Shown here piece after piece: positions 12,101 to 24,100 of a stretch of 64,000 bases of DNA; position 1 is the first letter of the stretch; each line of letters begins with the position of its first letter. The notes below the pieces were generated by a model. That model saw nothing but the letters and a program-made list of their open reading frames with translations. It searched no databases and was not told where the DNA came from. The stretch spans positions 15,315,187 through 15,379,186 of the forward strand of contig OX638368.1 of the NCBI GenBank assembly GCA_951812925.1, read 5' to 3'. Made by a program: the position numbers and the translations under genes. Source of the DNA: Calliopum simillimum (lineage: Eukaryota; Arthropoda; Insecta; Diptera; Lauxaniidae).

Positions 12101-15100
12101 ATTTAGTATTAAAAATTTCTAATATTTTGTATTATATACCCCTACTACGCCCCTACAAAGATATTTTATTTAAAAAAGAACAATTTCTTAAAGCAGGTAC
12201 ATTTTATTAAGCAATTCACGCCTTTTATAAAAAACAAAAATTCATAAATATTTATTTACTTCAAAAACAAGCATAAACACATATCGATACCTTAGAGCGC
12301 TATAGTTCTATCTCCATTTTTTCAATTATTGGGAAATGCAAAAAGAATACTTCAAATGGTATGGTACTTTTTTAAGGACGTGGGACCGCCCATTTTTCCC
12401 TTAAACATTATTTGACCCCTGACTCTTAATACACATACCACATCTCATCCATATCCTTTAAATGATTTCAGAGACATGAAAAATTATTTTTTTTCGAATC
12501 ATGGCAAAAACAAGAAATTTTCAAAAATTTCTGGTTCTGACCATTGGGTGGAAAAAAAACTGTTTCCACTAAAAACATCGTCACTCTTAGGCCAGATTCA
12601 CGAAAGTGCAAATTTTTCAGTTTTGCACTAATGTGGTTTTCTTGTATAAAATGGTTCAATAAAGTTATGCCAGAAGTATGAAAGCTATATCTGAAGTGGT
12701 TTAGCAGCAAATGCAAAGTTTATTACACGAAAAAGCAAGATTTACATATAATTTTCATATTTAAAAAAATTTCAAATAGCAATTTCTCAAATTCAAAAAT
12801 TTTCACATTCGTGAATCTGGCCTAAGAGTGACGACATGTAAAATGTCATGAAGCGTGTAGAAAAGACGAAAAAATTAAAAAATTTTCTTAAAAAATGTGA
12901 CTTATTTGAATATTCAGAGGAGATAGCACAGCAGCGCTCTTCAAAAAATTACAGTTTGGAGATAGGATTTTTCTTAATTCTCGAATATTTCGGTGTTTTA
13001 GTGGTATTTTGACATCCCACAGATTTCCACTCGGTAAAGAAGTCCACAAGGATAACTGCATAAATCGCAAAAAGTGGAGATAGGACTATAGCGCTCTAAG
13101 TTATTGATATATAAAATATCATACATATTTAATTATATAAAATATCATACATATTTAATTATACTAGAGTTCGCCTTGTGGCCGAAATTCGACCATTTTG
13201 ATTTGACCATAAAATAAAGCAAAAAGTTTTTATACCCTTCCTTGATCGATGAAACACAAAAAGCCTTAAATATTCTTCCTAAGGGTTCAGGTTATCTGTA
13301 TCAGTGCAGCAGCATAGTTGCAATATTGTGCTTTTCATTTAGAGGCGTGTAACTCCAACTAAAGAGCAAACAGTTTTTGATATCTTTCTGTACCAAAATT
13401 CATAAAAATCAATCATGCTATCGTGCTATATAGTGCTAACCCTATTTCTATAACAAATTTTATAAAAATCGTATGCAGTACTTTCGCCATGAGAGCGTTT
13501 CTTCCATTTAGGGGCGTGGCTCCGCCCACTGAAAACATAATGACTATATTATCGTTCCTTCGTGCCAATCCTATCTCCATACCGAATTTCGTTAAAATCG
13601 ATGCAGCGGCTTAGCCGTGAGAGTGTTTTTTTCCATTAAGTGGCGTGGCACCCCCCACTGGAAAGCATAATGGTCATATTATCGTTCCTTAGTGTTAGCC
13701 CTACCTCTATACCAAATTTTGTTAAAATCGATGCAGTGGTTTAACCGTGAGAGCGTTTTTTTCATTTAGGGTCGTGGCACAGCCCATTGAAAAACATAAT
13801 GGTCATATTATCGTTCCTTAGTGCTTACCCTATCCCCATATCAAATTTCGTTAAAATCGATGCAGCGGTTTAGCTGTGAGAGCGTTTTTTCCATTTAGGG
13901 GCGTGGCACAGCCCACTGAAAAACATAATGATCATGTTATCATTTCTGAGTGCTAACCCTATCTCCATACCAAATTTCGTTAAAATCGATGCAGCGGCTT
14001 AGGCGTGAGCGCGTTTTTTCCATTTAGGGGCGTGGCACCGCCCACTGAAAAACATAATGATCATTTTATCGTTTCTTAGTGCTAATCCTATCTCCATACC
14101 AAATATCATTAAAATCGATACAGCGGTTTAGCCGTGAGAGCGTTTTTTCCATTTAGGGGCGTGGCACCGCCCTCTTAAAAAAATATATAGTCCTATGCAC
14201 TGCTCCTCCTTACAACCATTCCAACAAAACAAAAATCAAGCATATCGGTTGAGATTTAGGTATAGAAACAGGGACTGAACCGATTTCGTTTGCCTATTTA
14301 TATATAGATAAAATAGTGAGATCAAATTTTTAACAAGTGTTGGACTTGGAAGAATTAACTTATGTTTTAATCAGTTTTATTATTATTAAAATATGATTTT
14401 AGGAAAATTAAAGCATTTATTATTTTATCATCCAATTTAGATCTAAATTTATTACGTATATAACCTGCACACGAAAAGCAAATTTTTTGAAGTGATATTC
14501 AAAACTAGATTTAATTTTTCTTTCAAGTTAATTAGTTTACTTTAACTCTATGGCTATTGTCCTCAATTTCTCAAGAAGTTTCAGTTTCAAATCTAGAGAG
14601 AATACGTTTTATCTCTTCTTTAACGCGATTTAAAGATGGAGCTTTACAGAAGTCATTATTGGGATTTATCAAAAATTAAAAAATGTCAGATAAAATCCTT
14701 TCCACGAGGTTAAAGCCGCTTCAGACTATCTGAGAAGTCATACAGAAACTCGTATGAGTTGTCAAATATGGCAACTCTGATAGTGGGAATGTACATTTAT
14801 TACACAAATGATTTATCAGAAGGAAACTCATATGAGTTATTTTGGCATTAGATTTGAGTCTATTTGAAAATAGAAGTCATAGGAGTTTTCAAATTTTTAA
14901 ATGTTGTTTGAAAAATAAAAAATTAAAACAATTTCAACAATATAAATTAAAAACAATAAAAAATTGACAGTCAGAGAAAAAAATCATACAGAAAAACATA
15001 AGAGAACTAGTCTGAAGTGCCTTTTAGTAAAAATGATATTACTAAAAGTAGATTTTCTTTCCTTATAATATCAATAGTGATTTTGATTGGTTGAAGAGTA

Positions 15101-18100
15101 CGAGCTAATTGTTTGTATTCTCCTTTAACTCCTAGGAGGAGCATAGGGCTAATTGTTTAATAATTTTAAATTCGCTACAGTGGATCGAAGAAACCTTTAA
15201 GTCAATACAAGCTGTTTTTATGCTACTCTCAAGCATAATAAAGCGCTGCAGCATATCTAAAAGACTACTCCATCTCGTTTTGCAATCTAATACTATTTTT
15301 ACACCAAAGATTTAGCTGTGGAGATATAAATAAATCTCTTTGCTAAATCCTACCCGTTTACACCGGCCGAAAGAGATTTATTTTTGGCATTAAACGTCAA
15401 TTGGCGGATGACATTTGTTATTATTTATAATTTTGTTTATAAAAAAAAAAAATAATTTAAAGTCATCCGAATAATGATGAAAATACAAACTACGATTTTC
15501 CAGAGGAACGAGTGTATGGACATTCCCTCTTCATCTGCGATCATGGAATACAACTGCATCTTTGGGATTCAGCTGTTGAGATTCTGATATGCAGCCATCG
15601 GGGGTTTCAGATATGCTGAGAGTTCCGGAATGGATTTTAAAAATGTTGGTGACATATGAGAGGATTTTCGAAAAGCTATAAATTTGTGTATAAAAGATTA
15701 ATAAAAGATTCAAAAATTTTAAATATTTTTTACAAGAGAACCATTTTTTTCCAAAAAATACACCATTACCCATAATTTTAGTAAGAAGACAAGAAAGTCT
15801 AATTTATTTCCTTTCATCTGATATGCCACTTTTACCTTAACTGCTTGATTAGTATATTTAATAAGGAAAAGCGAAAAAATGAACCCAAGAATTTTTCTTC
15901 AATTTTAGCAACTACTACAGCAATACATATATTTCATTTTATACTCGTATATTGTAACATCTATCTCAGATCTAAAAAAAAAATTGTAGAAGACACCACC
16001 AACGGTATCATCAAAAGTACTTGATATGGCCATCCGAAACGAGCAAGCAGGATTCCGGCTAAGCCTTTCATGTGTGGATCAAATCAACACCCTCACAGTA
16101 ATTGTCGAGCAACCATATAAGTGCCGCTCTGCGCTTCAATTTGTCTTCGTAGACAATAGCACTGCATTCAACAGTGTCTCCCGAGAAGGTTTACTGCAGC
16201 GAAGAGGTATTGCCGCAAAGGCCATAAATTTAGTACGTGCTTTAAATGTAGTGTGTTAAACAATGGGTTTTTGTCACCGACATTGATCACTAATTCAGAC
16301 GTGCCGCAGGGCTGTTTACTATCACCATCTCTCTTCCTTATCGTTCTTGACGACATCCTAGATAAAGCTCTTAAAAAAGCCAAAAGAGGTATCCGATGGA
16401 ACTTTACCGAACATCTAGGTCTCGACTACACAGACGACATTTGCCTTCTACCGTCCAAACACTCAGATAAGCAAAGACTGAAGACCTTGTCTTGGAACTG
16501 CAAAAAGCCGGCGTTAAAATCCACGCATCCAAGACTAAAAGCATGAAGTTGAGCGCATCAGTATATAATAAAAGTAGAAAACAATTTGATAATTGATTAT
16601 TATTGAATATGAAACTTGCACGCTTTTTTTTTTTTTTTTGCTTTCCTGACGAAAGTAAACAAATAAATGACGTAAATGTCAACAAAACTTCAAATTATCA
16701 AAGTTTAGAGGTGCCACATGTTTGAAAATAGCCAAAATCGGTAGCCCTGCTCAGATTTATTCAAAGATATAAATTAAATCACGTTGGAAGTAGATATATT
16801 TTCGTATGGTAAATCACGCGATATATGGCAAGATATGCAGCTAAATCTCAAAACAGCCGTAAATCGCCTCCTTAATCTCCGGTGTAAACGGGGTATTAGA
16901 TTAACTTCAGCTCTTTATTATATTCAATTTAACAATAATGTTGTAAGACTTTTGTTGGTGATTTTTGGAACATTCTAACAATTTTTCTAACCTAAAAAAC
17001 TTACAAAAGAAATCCCGGGATTGGTAGCACTAATCCCGGGATTTTCGGGACTGCAAAAAGGCTCGAATCCCGGGATCCCGGGACTGAAATCCCTATTCTG
17101 TACCTATGCAGCAGCTATTGTTGTAAAATTTGTTATGTACTTGGCTGTTAGATGGTTAAAAAACTCAATTCCTGAATGCCTTGATCTTACTATCTTGGTT
17201 AACCAAACTGAAATCAGAAAAAACGAAAACGCGAAACTCCGCCTTCAAACTTCATTGATTAGTTTTATTCTCTCATAGGTTAACCCCATTCTCACTGTCA
17301 TGGTTAGCCAAATAAAGTAAGAAAGTCATAATAATTAACTTTCACCGTTCACACCTTCTACCTCGATCAGTGCTCTGTCATTTCACTGACAATTAATTTG
17401 AAGTTAACCAAATCACAACACAATTTTCAGTTTTCTCACTTATGTTTTTGAATAAATATTTTTTTAAAGCATTTAAAATTGTTATGTGGTCAAAATAATG
17501 GTCAAAATTTCACCACAAATGTATTAAATAATTTTGGTACTTTTTGGACTGTTGGTACTTTTTTTGTTATTTGGTACAAAATAGCAAAGCTCATTTATCA
17601 TCCCTGGTACAATGACAAATATGATACGAAAAGAAAACAAAAAACATGAAGTCAGTCAACAATTTTGTCGTTGTTAATATTGAAAAATTTGCATTTAATT
17701 TTACCTTTTTTAATGACAAAATATTAAAATAGTTTTAACTTTGTGCACATTTACACACAAATGCCTTTCTCATGGTGTATAATTCAAAGTCATGCTTCAT
17801 TTCTAACATAGCAAAAAAGGTAGGACAAATTTTTGTTTTTCGTATTAATATATAGAGGGGATTCCTGAAAACGTGTAAAAGCCTCGAAAACCTCGTAAAC
17901 TCGTAAAAGTTGTCAAAATCAATACGAAATTTGACAGTTTTACGAGTTTACGAGGCTTTCGACGGTTTTACGTTTTCAGGAATCGCCTTATAGATTTTTT
18001 TACATTTTACATGTGTCAAAAAAAAAAAAACAATTTTCCTGGGATATTAGAATTTGAAGATTCCACCTGCCGATGTTTTTGGTTAAACTATCTACCTATA

Positions 18101-21100
18101 ATTTTTTAAAAACTAGCCAACATTTCTCATTCAAATCGAAAGCTTTTTAAACGGCAAACTATCCCAGTTTGTGATTCATCAGAATAAATCGCTTAACCTG
18201 GCAAATGAGAATGGGGTATTACTTTGTTTTTAACCAAATCACAACAGTATTTGCACTTTTTTGGTTTATACTTTTGACAATCTATTTGGTTAACTGTCTT
18301 AAATGTTAACTGTTCTAATCGCTTAAAATTCTTTTTATTCGACAGCGCAACCTTCGCGGTTTTACCATTGCCAAACTCTACTACAAAAAGAACGAATACG
18401 CCACAGCAGAACAATACTTGTGCTCCTATCTGAGCGTTAAGGAAGACAGCGATCAGGCGCATAAATTACTCGGCCAATGTTATCAACATTTGAAAAAACC
18501 CGATAAAGCACTACAATCATTCCAGCGTTCATTACAACTCAACGCCAAACAGCCAGATGTGCTTGCTGAAGTTTGCCAATTATTATTGGAAGATAAAAAT
18601 CTCAACACCAATCAAGCTAAATATTGGTGTGAATTGGCCGAGTCAGAGAAAGTAAAACACGATGCTGTTTTCTCATTACGACTAAAACTTATGAATAAAG
18701 ATAACTTGGAAGTAAATCAAGTGGAAGATATAATTCAAAAAGAAATTGCATCGCGGCCAAATGATGTGCAGCTACGCGTGCGTCTATTGCGGAATTACAT
18801 TGAACAGAATAAAATCAATGACGCATTCAAATATGTTTTCAATCTGGAAATGACAAATAACGATGCCTTCTCAAGCAGCAGTGAATGGTATAATGTTGTC
18901 TGGCTAGTGCTAAACAAATATGAACAAACGCCTAACAGCAAAAAGGATTGGGACTTTTGGTTGTTACTGATTGCATGTCTAGAGCGTCAGGTGTTCATAA
19001 GTTTTGCCGTGTCAACAACTGCATCGCAAACTGGTGGCGCTACAGAGACTGCAAATTTACTATTCAATTTTGATCAATATCTATATAAAGTGACACAACT
19101 ATCGGATAAATTCCGCGTTCAAAAAGATTTAGTCAATATGTTTTTAGATCATTATCGTGGCCAATTGTTATTGCACGCAGCATCATTGATATTTAAGCGT
19201 GAACTTTTACAAAATAAAAATAAATGGAAAGAGACTGTTAAGTCGACATTACCACTACTGCTAATGGCATATCAATGTGAAGCTTATGAAACGAAGGAGC
19301 CATGGATGAAACATTGTGATGAGCAAGAAAAGCAATTGTTGCAACTATGGCATCGTGAAGGTGCATTCCGCTGTGCACAGGTACAAAAGAAGCTTACGAT
19401 GATGATTTTAACGATACTCATTTTGCAAACTATTTCTTTTCTTTTTTTTTTACAGGCTGGACGCATTTTACTTTCGTGTATTGCTGATGAAACCGCTGAT
19501 AAGGAAAATGCAAATTCGCAAATAAATAAAGTGCTGGGAAATCAGCAAATACTTTGGAGTAATAATGATGCACTTTTGGCACAAATCCGTCAAACATGCG
19601 GTGATAAGCAATGGCGACGCAACGTATTTGCATTGCTATTCTGCAACAGTGATCATAAGGTTAAAGAACAAAGTTCACTCATCATAAAATCACCTAAATT
19701 AAATGAACCACATTTTGATTTGCCGACATATTCAGATGTGGAACGTTATGAAGAGGCTGCTCAGTACTTAAAACCACAATCATTGCAGCATATGGTTTAC
19801 CTATGCATTGGAAATAATAATTTGTCTTATGTGCGTGTTAAATATTTCAGCGTCTTAAATTTTTCCACACAAAATTTGTCTTTCTGTGGTGCTGAATCTT
19901 TAAATCAATTAGATATTGAAACTTTCCTATATGCTGCAACACTTCAGGCCAAACGTATGTTGGATGTAGATCGTGATGCTTTTGAAAGTTACAATTCGGA
20001 AAGAAGTGCAGTTGGAAAACCACGAATTTTGTCTTTTGTAAATTTGCAAGGACAATTGTGCACTGAAGAGCAGAGCGGTTGGTGGACAGCAGCATATCAG
20101 GTAAGGATCGTGTGAATTTTATATTTTCTAACAGTTTTACTATATAGCTATTAAAAACCGATTGAAATGATAGTATTTTTGAACAAATAATTGCATAAAA
20201 TGGGAGAATTTGAAAATTGAAGATATGATCTCATAAAAATTTTGTTTTCTTTTGTAAATAGTTTAATATATACGATTATAGTGGCGATTTGTTTGCCAAG
20301 GGGGCTTAATAGCACGATGATTTGTTTTCATTATATAAAAAAAAAAATTTTTTTTTTTTTTTTTTTTTTTTTTAAGAATTTTTTAAGAATTTTTTAAGTG
20401 TGTTACTTAATGACATTTTATATTGCTATAGTACGTGTTTTTAATCCGTTCCTTGATTTGTCATAATTATGTGTTAGAAAAATGCATTGATAGATTTATA
20501 TGTAAATCGATCTTTGCAAATATATGACTAAAAGTTCAATTAAATAAAATCAATTTTCAATATAAAATGTCATTAAGTAACACACTTAAAAAATTCTTAA
20601 AGTTATTTGGGAGAACATGCCCTGATAAGGTGGAAACACCTGCAATCGGTATTGAATTTGTTCCAAAGGAACAACTATACCAAATATCAATAAATAACAC
20701 AAAACAACAATTATGATATATCAATACGTATTAACACACAAATAAAACTGGCAAAAAGTCGGCTTCGCAGCCGGGCAAGGCTGGTGCAGTGGTAACGACT
20801 TCTGCTACCAACCTGGAGATCCTTGGTTCGTCTCCCGCCCAGACCAAAAACACAAAAAGTTTTCAAACTTGCAATTTTTCAATTATAATTAATTCAGTAA
20901 AATAAATATAATTATAATTACAACAAAAATAGTCTGATGAGTCTTTGTGGCGAAAGACGAAACATATGTCACTATAGCCGTGTTTTTAATCCGTTCCTTG
21001 ATTTGTCATAATTATGTGTTAGAAAAATGCATTGATAGATTTATATGTAAATCGATCTTTGCAAATATATGACTAAAAGTTCAATTAAATAAAATCAAAA

Positions 21101-24100
21101 AAAAATTTTCATATAACATTTTAGGTTTACAAAAATTTGAGCAGCGAAAACTTGGCCGAGTTACGCGCTAATTTACAATTTGGCATTGAAGCAGTGCGTG
21201 GAATAAATGGCCCCAAAATTGATATGATGATTGTATTCAAATTGGGACAAATTTTTGTTGCACGTGCACAGGATATTGTGAAACCCATAGAGAAAGCTTA
21301 TCTTGAAGCAAGAGCTGAAAATATTTTTAAATATGGGCTAAATATGATGAAAATGCATAATAAGGGCGTACTTGAACCATTTAGGAAATATTTTAAATAT
21401 GCCAAATCTAACACCTCTGCTGTAGAGCGTGAGCTAGCGAGTGCAGCTGAAGATGCCGTATCCTATTTAGCAACACGTTATTTCAAAAAGGCTGAATATG
21501 AAGAACTCATTGATGAACTTGCCGGCATTCAATTGCCATTTGCAACATATTTACAAGCTGAAGCCTATCGAAAAATGGATGAAGCAAATAAAACACCAAA
21601 GAAAGCCAAGCGCATGTATTTAGATCGTGCTACCGATTGTCTCACACAAACATTGCAATTACTTAAAAGTACACAAACTGATCCCAATCATCCATTGAAT
21701 TCAATTATACATTCAGAGCTAAAACGTGTACAACAGGCATCAAATAGATTTGCATCTGATGGCTCTAGTTACAGTCCTATCACTAGTGGTAGTGGTGGTG
21801 CTAGCGGCAGTGGTTTGCATAACAATTCCAGCGCATATGAAGATGCTGAATCCGATTTCTTCTCTGATAACTCAACTGCACTCAATATAAATCGTAACCG
21901 TCGTGAAGCTGCTGCAGCTGCAGCTGCTCTAATTGCTTCACCACGCAATATTGAATTGGAAAATTTAGTTAAACAATTAACTACCACATTAACATTTGTA
22001 AAAGAAGAAATTTGCGAATTTATTAAACCAAAAATACTTTCAATTAGCAAGGAAGTGACTACGCTTAAAGATCAAATATCCAGTTTAGAAGATGCCATGA
22101 AAAAGACACGCATCACATCAAATCCACCATCGCGTGATGATGCATCAAATGTTTTAGACGATTTATATATGATTGAAGATGCATTACAAAATCAAATGTA
22201 CCAGCAGTCAAATCAAAGCCATTTACCAGCACACTATACAACGAGTGCGACTGCAATGACTGGAGTTGGTTCATATGGACATCAACAGCAGCAGCAACAA
22301 AGAATTCATACACCTAATGCTACTATGCAACAAATGCAACAAAATGCTGCAGCAGCTGCAGTAGCTGCCGCAGTATATAATAATCCAATGTTGTATGCTG
22401 GAAATTCTACAATGAATTATTATACGCAACCACAATATATGATGCCTCAAGGTGCTAATGGTAGTGCCGTGTTAGGTAAGTTTGTACATATTTTAATTTT
22501 TTCAAAATTCGAAATACTCAAAATTTTGATCAGAGATTAAAGAAGCCAAGAGTTTTTGAACATGCACTTCAGAATAGAAATCGGTAAAAATTTTTGAGTG
22601 ATATGGCAGTTTTTACATACTATGTGAAACAAAATCATAAACTTACAAGAAAAAAAAAAAAACATTGATGTATGTAATAATTGTCATATCTCGCGCAAAT
22701 TTTGATTTCTATTTTGTAAAGTGTGTTGGAAAGCTCTTCATTTCTTTTATTTATTGTCAATATTTAGGGCATAGTTTAAAATTGAAATGTAAAAAGGTCG
22801 CTTTTCTATGATATTAAATTTTTTAAATAAATGGCTCCCTCCAAACGGTTAAACGTTTAGCCTTGGAAAAATTATTCGCAAGATTTCCTTTATTTATTGA
22901 AGTCTAAAGTTTCTGTGCGTCTCTTGCATCTTCAGTTATATATAAAAAAAACCGCTTTTTGAATCGAAAAATTTCAACTTCTGCCGGGAGACAGTAGGAG
23001 ATAACGCCCAAAGGAATAACACAAAACGAAACGACGCGTCGCGACACCCAAAAAATAAAAAAAATAAATAATCCTCAATTATTGAAATGAAATATCGCTC
23101 AAACAATATGAAATAACGCCCTAAAACAAAAATCTAATAACGCCCAAGCTTTGGTTATTTCATATTACTATCTACTAAACCAGCATGGATCAGATGACAT
23201 TGTTTGTTTGAGCTGTTCCAAAGTGCACAAAGGAAAAACAAAAATATTTGTTGGAAGGCTGGTTTTCGTTACGTTTCAATGATCACCACAATGAAAACAT
23301 CAGACGAATTTGCCGACCTCCAGAAGAACTTGACAAGCATACTATACTTAGATAGATAGCATAGATTTTTTGAGAATCACAGAAATACAGCACGTACCAT
23401 ACAAAATTTCATATTTTTTGCGTTTTTCCCCTTGTTTTGCATTGTCCTGTTGTTGCAAGCGCAATTCCTATGTTTATCACCGTGCTCTGTGAGACCGTAA
23501 TTTTTAGTTGTTTTTGGAACAGATATTGATTTGCATAATTAGCGTCCAAACAAGCATGCATTAGATGACATGGTTGGTTTGAGCTTACTGTTCAAAGTGT
23601 TTTAGTAAAAACACAAACCAAATTACAAAAACAAGGCAAACTGCTTAAAGGAAAAACACAAAGAAAATTATTGCAAGGCTGGTTTTCGTTACATTTCAAT
23701 GATCGCCACAATCATATCATCAGACAAATGCAGCACATATAATAGTTCTTTTTTTATGTGCTGTATTTACTTTTTGCTGTGATTCTTAACATATCTATGC
23801 AAAAAGTTAAAAATAGTATGCTTGTCAAGTTCTTCCGGATGCCGACAAAAACAACTAAAAGTTATTTCATATTGTTTGGGTGATATTTAATTTTAATTGG
23901 GCGTTATTTCGTTTTTAAATTTTTTGGGAGTTATTTTGTTTTTGGGCATTATTTCGTTTTTTTAATGAAATAACGCCTAAAATAAAAACAAAGTTTTTAA
24001 CGAATAAAGCTAAAATTTTGGGTGTTATTACCTGCCGCCCATTTTGTATATTCAATTTGTCTTTCAACCCCGTTGTTTCGAAAATATATACCGGGTTTTG

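Larger units (their letters stand above)
11985..17095. mobile_element. hAT-like element with 8-bp target duplication TTCTGTAC
   Basis: TTCTGTAC occurs directly at 11977-11984 and 17096-17103. Between them the ends are TAGGGATTCC and GAAATCCCTA. Both subterminal regions carry repeated TCCCGGGAT motifs (about 12006-12062 and 17012-17082), as transposase-binding arrays often do. An 8-bp duplication with short TIRs is the hAT signature. No hAT transposase ORF was recognised. The interior is occupied by younger or unrelated repeats at 12291-13100, 13150-14320 and 15297-16896. Confidence 0.75.
20380..21100. mobile_element. Retrozyme/SINE-like element with hammerhead ribozyme and Pol III boxes
   Basis: Located in Nup358 intron 3. 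A first unit (about 20425-20970, 546 bp) is followed by a partial second unit (20971-21097) that repeats its first 120 or so bases (CGTGTTTTTAATCCGTTCCT onward). A tRNA-like A/B box module (20782-20834) and a hammerhead (20929-20975) lie in the unit. The predicted cleavage site at 20970/20971 is the unit boundary, and the upstream unit begins at the equivalent base. A 44-bp inverted copy of an internal stretch (20558-20601) precedes the element. The second unit ends in an A-run. Animal retrozymes and Penelope-like elements share such hammerhead-delimited tandem structure; no coding capacity is seen here. Confidence 0.75.

Noticed and set aside
13376..14165. CRISPR-like regular repeat array
   Set aside because: Constant 129-bp period is tandem duplication of whole monomers without unique spacers, in a eukaryotic transposon.
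19381..19455. Transmembrane-like hydrophobic segment in Nup358
   Set aside because: It is the translation of a 75-bp in-frame intron with canonical GT...AG and a polypyrimidine tract.
20782..20850. Possible tRNA gene
   Set aside because: A and B boxes are present but the acceptor and anticodon stems do not form a convincing cloverleaf, and the module lies in a repeated element.
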